DNA from: Gammaproteobacteria bacterium
Lineage (GTDB): Bacteria > Pseudomonadota > Gammaproteobacteria > Pseudomonadales > Pseudomonadaceae
Assembly (NCBI GenBank): GCA_012800475.1
Contig: JAAZJF010000051.1
Coordinates: forward strand, 1-6,408
DNA: 6,408 nucleotides
Reading direction: 5' to 3'
The position numbers were made by a program, and so were the translations under genes. The notes beneath the pieces were generated by a model. It was not told the origin of the DNA, searched no databases, and saw nothing but the letters and a program-made list of their open reading frames with translations. This document shows, piece by piece, positions 1 through 4,353 of the stretch; position 1 is the first letter of the stretch, and the number at the start of each line of letters is the position of its first letter.

Positions 1-463
1 ACAGAGCAATAATTAACAGTGACGCACTGGCAGCTAGAACACGCATCGGTGTTTGCTCTAAGCGGAACGCAGTCACGTCAGCAAAGTTAAAACGACCCAA
101 GTTACGTAAACGCTCAGCTACCAAGAACATCACCACCGGCCAACCAAAAAGGAAACCAATGGCGTAAATGATGCCGTCAAAACCACTGACGTACACCATA
201 CCGGCGATACCGAGGAATGACGCAGCAGAAATATAGTCACCGGCAATCGCTAAACCGTTCTGGAAACCGGTAATGCCACCACCTGCGGTGTAGAAGTCAG
301 ACGTGGTTTGCGTTTTACGCGCAGCCCACCAAGTAATCACCATGGTGCCGGCAATAAAAACCAAGAACATCACAATCGCAGATGTATTGGCTTGACCGGT
401 CGCTGCAAATGCCGGCGTAGCGAACATAGAAAGTAAAGCAGTGCTTAAGAGAAATTTTTTCAT
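1..463 (-). CDS. actP: Acetate/solute:sodium symporter ActP, N-terminal part (runs off left edge)
   Basis: This is the first 154 codons of a sodium:solute symporter of the ActP (acetate permease) type, an inner-membrane protein that takes up acetate and related short carboxylates. The start at 463 gives MKKFLLSTALLSMFATPAFA, a signal-peptide-like first helix ending in an AFA motif, followed near residues 29-47 by a membrane segment ending in a TWWAARK motif. Family hallmarks follow: DFYTAGGGITGFQNGLAIAG (about residues 56-75), then GDYISAASFLG, a FGWPVVMFLVAERLRNLGRF block and the FADVTAFRL block. I recall these as near-matches to E. coli ActP. A GAGGGA ribosome binding site (470-475) lies six bases upstream. 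The ATG overlaps the stop of the DUF485 gene in an ATGA junction, so the two are probably translationally coupled. No frameshift is seen. The remaining roughly 400 residues lie outside the window. The substrate is inferred from family and neighbour and not proven. Confidence 0.93.
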   Translation of the reverse strand, partial: MKKFLLSTALLSMFATPAFAATGQANTSAIVMFLVFIAGTMVITWWAARKTQTTSDFYTAGGGITGFQNGLAIAGDYISAASFLGIAGMVYVSGFDGIIYAIGFLFGWPVVMFLVAERLRNLGRFNFADVTAFRLEQTPMRVLAASASLLIIAL

Positions 464-768
464 TCTACGTCCCTCATAATCGCATCAAGCAATGGATCAA
501 AGGTTTTATTGGAAACGTAGGTATACAGAGCAATCATAATCACTGCACTGAACACAACTAAAATACCTGTCAACACGCCTACGCTCATGGTCCAGCCAGC
601 GCCAATGGGCTGAGCGAACACTTCGGGCATAAACGCCAAGGTCAAAATAAATCCAGAATAGATCGTTAATGCCACAGCAAAAAACGACATACTGATGCGC
701 GTGCGGCGCTGGACCAGCTCCGCATACTTAGGGTGCTTAAGCACCTTTTCCACAACTGTATCTTGCAT
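460..768 (-). CDS. yjcH: DUF485 family inner-membrane protein (YjcH-like), partner of ActP
   Basis: This is a 102-residue membrane protein of the DUF485 family. It has a soluble N-terminus with the family-typical pattern HPKYAELVQRRTRIS (about residues 12-26), a first hydrophobic segment near 27-50 and a second near 61-85, then a short polar tail. In proteobacteria this gene usually sits directly before actP, and the same is seen here: its TGA stop overlaps the actP ATG by four bases. Its biochemical role is not established; it is generally treated as an accessory component of the acetate permease. A clear AGGAG ribosome binding site lies at 776-780, seven bases upstream of the ATG, which supports this start. 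An acs gene, which often precedes this pair, is absent here; a chemoreceptor gene lies upstream instead. The length is normal for the family. Confidence 0.92.
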   Translation of the reverse strand: MQDTVVEKVLKHPKYAELVQRRTRISMSFFAVALTIYSGFILTLAFMPEVFAQPIGAGWTMSVGVLTGILVVFSAVIMIALYTYVSNKTFDPLLDAIMRDVE

Positions 769-815
769 ATTTATTCTCCTACTTCACCGAGCGTACCCAG
801 CGAGCATATTTTATT

Positions 816-844
816 GTTATCACTTACATGCAGGACTCAAGCAA
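816..844 (-). promoter_or_regulatory. Weak candidate sigma-70 promoter for yjcH-actP
   Basis: Read on the minus strand, TTGCTT (839-844) is followed after 17 bases by GATAAC (816-821), which would start a transcript near 809 with a leader of about 40 bases before the yjcH ATG. Each hexamer is only a partial match to consensus (3/6 and 4/6). The -35 hexamer overlaps one arm of the palindrome at 841-857, as an operator-controlled promoter might. Other weak pairings are possible, so this is a suggestion only. Confidence 0.28.
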
Positions 845-857
845 CACTGCGTGTTGC
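841..857. repeat. Perfect palindrome, possible operator for yjcH-actP
   Basis: GCAACAC, three bases, then GTGTTGC: a perfect 7-bp inverted repeat about 75 bases upstream of the yjcH start and touching the candidate -35 element. The size and symmetry fit a dimeric regulator site. It is not followed by a T-run, so it is not a terminator. The regulator is unknown. Confidence 0.4.
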
Positions 858-1023
858 CAAATATTGAACGTATACATTTATTGTGATTTTTATAGATTTT
901 TTGTGCTTTGAGCTCTGGGCTGATCCACGCATAAAGCGCACCACATCTCAAAACTGTCCACTTGTATGTCCCTAGCAAAGAGACTGCATACAACACTGAA
1001 TAAATAAACATCCTCAGCACTGC

Positions 1024-1044
1024 TTACATGGGTTGTTAATGTAA
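1024..1044. repeat. Spaced inverted repeat TTACAT-N9-ATGTAA
   Basis: Two perfect 6-base arms (1024-1029 and 1039-1044) separated by nine bases, in the gap upstream of yjcH. The 15-base centre-to-centre spacing is larger than one DNA turn and the arms are short, so it may be a regulator site or chance in AT-rich DNA. Confidence 0.25.
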
Positions 1045-1123
1045 AGACTATCGCGCGTAGGAACAGCCGACTTTGGTCTAAATTCAGGCTATTGTCTCAA
1101 TAAAAACAATGATTTAAGTCAGG

Positions 1124-1137
1124 CAAACGCCCGTTTG
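1124..1137. repeat. Short palindrome CAAACG-CC-CGTTTG
   Basis: A 14-base element with perfect 6-base arms, 34 bases beyond the large stem-loop at 1171-1216, on its yjcH side. It has no T-run on either side. It could be a protein-binding site; no known consensus was recognised. Confidence 0.25.
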
Positions 1138-1170
1138 AAGATACTCTATACAATGACGCAGGATAAATAG

Positions 1171-1216
1171 CACACAACCCCAGTGCCGACTTGTTTTGCG
1201 GCGCTGGGGTTGTGTG
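1171..1216 (-). terminator. Strong stem-loop after the chemoreceptor gene, probable terminator
   Basis: Two 18-base arms (1171-1188 and 1199-1216) around a 10-base loop pair at 17 of 18 positions, with a GC-rich core (ACCCCAG/CTGGGGT). The structure begins 27 bases past the chemoreceptor stop at 1244, the expected place for its terminator. The bases that follow on the minus strand, CTATTTAT, are only moderately T-rich, so termination may be imperfect or need Rho. The single unmatched position is A·C in minus-strand RNA but G·U in plus-strand RNA, so the plus transcript would pair fully. A dispersed extragenic palindrome is an alternative reading. Confidence 0.6.
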
Positions 1217-1243
1217 TATAAAAAACCAAGAAAATTTGATCTG

Positions 1244-2893
1244 TTAGGTTCTAAAACGCTCCAACATAGATTGCAACGCAGTCGCTAAACGCGCCACTTC
1301 ATGACTGGCTTCTGTTGTCTGCATCGCACCATCAGTAGTTTCAGTGGTTAAGTCATTAATCGCCACCACAGAACGGGTGATTTCCTCACTCACGGCGCTT
1401 TGCTCTTCAGCGGCGCTGGCAATTTGTACGTTCATATCATTGATCGTATGAATGGCACTGACGATCGATTCAAGGCAGGCGGTAGTTCTTAAGGTTTGTT
1501 CCACCCCAGCACGCGCTTGCACGCGACCTGTTTCCATCGCATCCACGGCTTGAGCTGCGCCACTTTGCAAGCGCTCAACCATATCGTTGATCTCTTGCGT
1601 GGACTTTTGTGTGCGCGAGGCTAGCGTGCGCACTTCATCTGCCACCACCGCAAAACCACGTCCTGCTTCACCGGCGCGTGCCGCTTCAATGGCTGCGTTC
1701 AGCGCCAGCAAGTTGGTTTGTTCAGCAATACTGCGAATCACATCCAGCACGCTACCGATATCTTCACTGTCTTTAGCTAAGGCTTCAATCACTGCAGTTG
1801 CGCTTTCTACACCTGTGGCTAAGTTTTCAATCGCCTCAATGGTTTGTAGCGATACATCACGCCCCATCGTCGCTTCTTGATCAGCATGGCGCGCTGCATC
1901 GGCCGCCTGACTGGCACTGCGCGCCACTTCATTAGCCGTGGCATGCATCTCATTCATGGCCGTGGCCACTTGCGAGATTTCATTTTGCTGCTTTTGCATG
2001 CTTTGGCTGGTATTGACTGTGATCACTGAGGTTTCTTCACTGGCCGCAGCCAACTGCTCAGCGGAGCGATCCACATCATTTAACGCGCCTTGGAAGCGCT
2101 CGCTCATATTATTAAACGCCACCGCCACATCGCGCAGCTCGTCATGGCTTGCATAATGCACACGCACCGTGGTGTCACCCGCAGCCATTTGCTCTGAGGC
2201 CTCACGCAGCAATTTAACCGCACGCTGAATACTGGTAATCACGCGTATCGCCAGCAGTAACACTAACGCACCACCGACCAGCAGCACGACCGCAAACAGC
2301 TGTAGGGTTTGCTGGTAACGCTGCTCACCTTGATTGAACTCTGCAAGGGCATCATGCATCAGGTTATCGCTGAGCTGCGTCATCAGTTCACGCACTTGGC
2401 CAATAGCCGGATTGACTGTAGTTAAGATCAGCTGATTGGCACGATAGAAATTACCGCCATTCATGGCCTGGATCACCGGATCCACACCTTTATGACGCAA
2501 CACACTGATTTGCGCTAATAGCTCCTCAAGCAATTGCTGATTAGCAGGCGCAAAGGTAATCGCATCTAAGGTAGCCCAACCTTGTTTATTACGTGCTTGA
2601 CCATCCTTAATCGTATTAATGTGCTGACTGATCGGATGGTCGTGCAAAGCTAAAAATTCTGAATCAGGCGCATGCTGCAACGCCAACAACAACTGCGCGC
2701 GCGAGCCATTGATATCAGCATAAATGGTGTCCAAAACTTTCACTGGCACCATTTTTTCTTTATAAACATCTTCCAGGGCTTGATTGAGCTGATTCATGCC
2801 CTTTAAACCCACCGCACCGAGCACGAAAAAAAGCACAAATGCAATGCCTGTGAGCAGCATCAAACGCGCCTTAAATGATATTTTATTGAGCAT
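1244..2893 (-). CDS. Methyl-accepting chemotaxis protein with four-helix-bundle sensor domain
   Basis: A 549-residue transmembrane chemoreceptor that senses a periplasmic ligand and controls the CheA kinase. Numbered from the start chosen here: membrane helix 1 about 11-32; periplasmic four-helix-bundle-type domain about 33-198, including the ADINGSRAQLLLALQH segment common in Pseudomonas-type receptors; membrane helix 2 about 199-220; HAMP about 217-270; methylation and signalling coiled coil about 280-549. The kinase-contact tip around 388-422 is intact (EQTNLLALNAAIEAARAGE, then GRGFAVVADEVR). It ends in ERFRT, without the NWETF-type tail that tethers CheR/CheB in some receptors. The frame extends upstream to 2962, adding 23 residues before MLNKISFK, but the 2893 start has an AAGGAA ribosome binding site, begins like other receptors just before helix 1, and the longer start lies inside a sigma-28 promoter. 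The gene stands alone, with no che genes nearby. The ligand cannot be told from sequence. Confidence 0.93.
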   Translation of the reverse strand: MLNKISFKARLMLLTGIAFVLFFVLGAVGLKGMNQLNQALEDVYKEKMVPVKVLDTIYADINGSRAQLLLALQHAPDSEFLALHDHPISQHINTIKDGQARNKQGWATLDAITFAPANQQLLEELLAQISVLRHKGVDPVIQAMNGGNFYRANQLILTTVNPAIGQVRELMTQLSDNLMHDALAEFNQGEQRYQQTLQLFAVVLLVGGALVLLLAIRVITSIQRAVKLLREASEQMAAGDTTVRVHYASHDELRDVAVAFNNMSERFQGALNDVDRSAEQLAAASEETSVITVNTSQSMQKQQNEISQVATAMNEMHATANEVARSASQAADAARHADQEATMGRDVSLQTIEAIENLATGVESATAVIEALAKDSEDIGSVLDVIRSIAEQTNLLALNAAIEAARAGEAGRGFAVVADEVRTLASRTQKSTQEINDMVERLQSGAAQAVDAMETGRVQARAGVEQTLRTTACLESIVSAIHTINDMNVQIASAAEEQSAVSEEITRSVVAINDLTTETTDGAMQTTEASHEVARLATALQSMLERFRT

Positions 2894-2900
2894 GCATATG

Positions 2901-2906
2901 TTCCTT
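2901..2906 (-). promoter_or_regulatory. Ribosome binding site deciding the chemoreceptor start
   Basis: On the minus strand AAGGAA lies seven bases before the ATG at 2893. The alternative ATG at 2962 has no purine-rich stretch at a suitable distance; what precedes it is GC-rich promoter sequence. Confidence 0.75.
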
Positions 2907-2960
2907 AGCCGCGCTTGTGCAGCCATCAATTGTGTTTCTACTGTAAGAATAGCATCAAGC

Positions 2961-2987
2961 ATATCGGCGGCTGTGCCGATTTCTTAA
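2961..2987 (-). promoter_or_regulatory. Candidate sigma-28 (FliA) promoter of the chemoreceptor gene
   Basis: Read on the minus strand, TTAAGAAA (2980-2987), exactly 11 bases, then GCCGATAT (2961-2968). The known flagellar sigma factor consensus is TAAAGTTT-N11-GCCGATAA. The -10 part matches 7 of 8 positions and the spacing is exact; the -35 part matches 4 of 8, including the T.AAG core. Transcription would begin near 2954, leaving a leader of about 60 bases before the ATG at 2893. Chemoreceptor genes are classic members of the FliA regulon, so context and sequence agree. The -10 element covers the alternative ATG at 2962, ruling that start out for this transcript. Confidence 0.72.
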
Positions 2988-3038
2988 GCGCCTTCTGCGC
3001 TCTATTCGAGTTATTTTGTGTGCGACATAGAGTCACGG

Positions 3039-3054
3039 GCAGATGTCTATCTGC
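3039..3054. repeat. Palindrome GCAGAT-N4-ATCTGC in the divergent intergenic region
   Basis: Perfect 6-base arms (3039-3044, 3049-3054) around four bases, roughly 50 bases upstream of the sigma-28 promoter and 75 bases upstream of the rnf promoter candidate. It could be a regulator site for either direction. No match to a consensus I know was found, and no T-run follows. Confidence 0.3.
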
Positions 3055-3127
3055 GCTACTGTGAAGGTTTCAGCCAATAATCCATAGCCTTAGATCAAAA
3101 AGAACTTAAAGAAGCTACAAATGCGAC

Positions 3128-3156
3128 TTGTACGCTATATCGACCTGCACGATAAT
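3128..3156 (+). promoter_or_regulatory. Candidate sigma-70 promoter of the rnf operon
   Basis: TTGTAC (3128-3133), a 17-base spacer, then GATAAT (3151-3156). The -10 hexamer matches 5 of 6 consensus positions and the -35 matches the key TTG; the spacing is ideal. Transcription would begin near 3163, giving a leader of about 34 bases before rnfA. It is the best promoter-like pair seen in the intergenic region on this strand. Confidence 0.5.
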
Positions 3157-3168
3157 AAGCACCTTATT
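3154..3168. repeat. Palindrome AATAAG-CAC-CTTATT over the rnf -10 region and start site
   Basis: Perfect 6-base arms (3154-3159, 3163-3168) around CAC. It overlaps the last bases of the candidate -10 hexamer and the predicted transcription start, where a bound repressor would block RNA polymerase. The identity of any regulator is unknown. Confidence 0.4.
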
Positions 3169-3189
3169 CATAACCTTTGATCCATGAAT
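3166..3189 (+). other. Possible leader hairpin ATTCAT-N12-ATGAAT just before rnfA
   Basis: Arms 3166-3171 and 3184-3189 could pair in the rnf leader, seven bases before the rnfA ATG. The 12-base loop and AT-rich arms make it a weak hairpin. It lies where a ribosome binding site is expected and no clear one is seen, so it might influence initiation; it could equally be chance. Confidence 0.22.
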
Positions 3190-3196
3190 CTTAACC

Positions 3197-3781
3197 ATGA
3201 GCGAACTCTTACTGATTGTGGTCAGTGCCATTTTAGTGAACAACTTTGTACTGGTTCAGTTTCTTGGCTTATGTCCATTTATGGGCGTTTCCAAAAAAGT
3301 GGAAACGGCGATTGGCTTATCCCTAGCCACCACCTTTGTGCTGACTTTAGCCTCTATCTGCAGCTACTTATTACAGCAGTATATTCTCAAACCTTTTGAT
3401 CTTGAGTTTCTGCGCACCATCAGCTTTATTTTAGTGATTGCTGTTGTGGTGCAGTTCACAGAAATGGTGGTCAATAAAACCAGCCCCATGCTGTACCGCG
3501 TGCTTGGCATTTTTTTACCGCTGATTACCACCAACTGCATCGTCCTCGGCGTGGCACTTTTAAACGCCAACCGCAGTGAATACACCTTTGTGCAAGCCAG
3601 CGTCAACGGTTTTGCTGCCGGTATCGGTTTTTCATTAGTGTTAGTGCTGTTCGCGGCGATGCGTGAGCGCATTGCCATTGCGGATGTGCCCCTACCTTTC
3701 CAAGGCGCGGCAATCGGCATGCTGACCGCTGGTTTAATGTCGTTAGCCTTTATGGGCTTCAGCGGTTTAATCAAACTATGA
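3197..3781 (+). CDS. rnfA: RnfA/RsxA, integral membrane subunit of the Rnf electron transport complex
   Basis: A 194-residue, highly hydrophobic inner-membrane subunit of the Rnf (Rsx) complex, which couples electron flow between NADH and ferredoxin to ion movement and in E. coli helps keep SoxR reduced. The protein matches E. coli RsxA (193 residues, from memory) over its whole length. Signatures are NNFVLVQFLGLCPFMG (residues 15-30), the IAVVVQFTEMVV block (81-92), FLPLITTNC (106-114) and the closing AGLMSLAFMGFSGLIKL. Cys26 and Cys114 are the two conserved cysteines that in RnfA/NqrE-type proteins help hold an intramembrane iron-sulfur cluster with RnfE. The start fits the family N-terminus; an out-of-frame ATG at 3184 does not. 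No good ribosome binding site precedes it. The stop overlaps the rnfB ATG by four bases. In the annotated pseudomonads I know, rnfA is the first gene of rnfABCDGE, as it appears to be here. Confidence 0.96.
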   Translation: MSELLLIVVSAILVNNFVLVQFLGLCPFMGVSKKVETAIGLSLATTFVLTLASICSYLLQQYILKPFDLEFLRTISFILVIAVVVQFTEMVVNKTSPMLYRVLGIFLPLITTNCIVLGVALLNANRSEYTFVQASVNGFAAGIGFSLVLVLFAAMRERIAIADVPLPFQGAAIGMLTAGLMSLAFMGFSGLIKL

Positions 3782-4353
3782 GCATGATCTTGATCGCAGT
3801 CACTGCACTGGTGGCTTTAAGCTTAGTGTTTGGCGCTATCTTAGGTTTTGCCGCGGTACGCTTTAAGGTGGAAGGCAACCCCATCGCCGAGCAAATCAAC
3901 GCACTCTTGCCACAAACCCAATGCGGCCAATGCGGCTACCCAGGCTGCAAGCCCTATGCGGAAGCCATTGCCGCCGGCGATAAAATCAATAAATGCCCAC
4001 CCGGTGGCGAAGCCACTATTCAAGCCTTAGCCGAGTTGCTGGATGTCGAACCTGAGCCGCTGGATGCAGTGGAAGGCGAAAAGCCACAAATGGTTGCCTA
4101 TATTCGTGAAGCTGAATGCATTGGCTGCACGAAGTGCATTCAAGCCTGCCCTGTGGACGCTATTTTAGGCGCGGCCAAACAGATGCACACAGTGATTGCC
4201 AGTGAGTGCACGGGCTGTGATCTCTGTGTTGAGCCTTGTCCTGTGGACTGTATTGATATGATTCCCGTAGCGAGCACAGTACAAAGCTGGAAATGGGATC
4301 ACCCTTTACCCCCTGGCACTCTGATTGCGACGGATCGGGAGTCTGCTGTATGA
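3778..4353 (+). CDS. rnfB: RnfB/RsxB, iron-sulfur subunit of the Rnf complex
   Basis: A 191-residue membrane-anchored iron-sulfur protein, thought to be the point where ferredoxin (or another cytoplasmic acceptor) exchanges electrons with the complex. Residues 2-26 form the N-terminal membrane anchor. The next domain carries a [4Fe-4S] site with Cys49, Cys52, Cys57 and Cys73 in the family pattern CGQCGYPGC. Two ferredoxin-type [4Fe-4S] motifs follow: Cys114, 117, 120, 124 (CIGCTKCIQACP) and Cys144, 147, 150, 154 (CTGCDLCVEPCP). All twelve ligands are present. The tail ends soon after the conserved SWKWD, as in E. coli RsxB (192 residues, from memory). The ATG overlaps the rnfA stop and the TGA overlaps the rnfC ATG, both as ATGA, so expression by translational coupling is likely; no strong ribosome binding site lies upstream. 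Confidence 0.97.
   Translation: MSMILIAVTALVALSLVFGAILGFAAVRFKVEGNPIAEQINALLPQTQCGQCGYPGCKPYAEAIAAGDKINKCPPGGEATIQALAELLDVEPEPLDAVEGEKPQMVAYIREAECIGCTKCIQACPVDAILGAAKQMHTVIASECTGCDLCVEPCPVDCIDMIPVASTVQSWKWDHPLPPGTLIATDRESAV

Larger units (their letters stand above)
769..1170. other. Non-coding gap upstream of yjcH-actP
   Basis: About 400 bases without a convincing gene. The two short open frames that reach in here (695-886 plus and 820-1020 minus) lack ribosome binding sites and family resemblance, and the first overlaps yjcH. The stretch is AT-rich and holds several short inverted repeats listed separately (841-857, 1024-1044, 1124-1137) plus a weak pair ATTGT/ACAAT at 1091-1110. It should carry the promoter and any regulatory sites of yjcH-actP. 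I see no tRNA, no riboswitch that I recognise and no sigma-54 type -24/-12 element with correct spacing. Confidence 0.6.

Noticed and set aside
841..866. TTTGGCAACACGCAGTGTTGC (minus strand) as a sigma-54 promoter
   Set aside because: The distance between the GG and GC elements is about four bases too long for a -24/-12 promoter.
695..886. 63-residue plus-strand open frame
   Set aside because: Half of it is antisense to yjcH, there is no ribosome binding site, and it resembles no known family.
820..1020. 66-residue minus-strand open frame starting with GTG in the yjcH upstream gap
   Set aside because: No ribosome binding site, unusual composition for a protein (many Cys and Tyr), no family resemblance, and it covers the likely promoter region of yjcH.
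823..1030. CTTACATG occurring twice exactly 200 bases apart (823-830 and 1023-1030)
   Set aside because: An 8-base match in AT-rich DNA with no extension on either side is expected by chance.
2963..2980. ATCGGC-N6-GCCGAT inverted repeat as a terminator or operator
   Set aside because: One arm is the -10 element of the sigma-28 promoter; the symmetry is more simply explained by that element and a chance match in the spacer.
3093..3097. ATCAA half-site as an Anr/Fnr box upstream of rnfA
   Set aside because: The partner half-site TTGAT is absent at the required four-base spacing.
3184..3399. 71-residue frame starting 13 bases upstream of rnfA
   Set aside because: It is out of frame within rnfA, which is unmistakable; a regulatory upstream start codon is possible, but this is not a real protein of that length.
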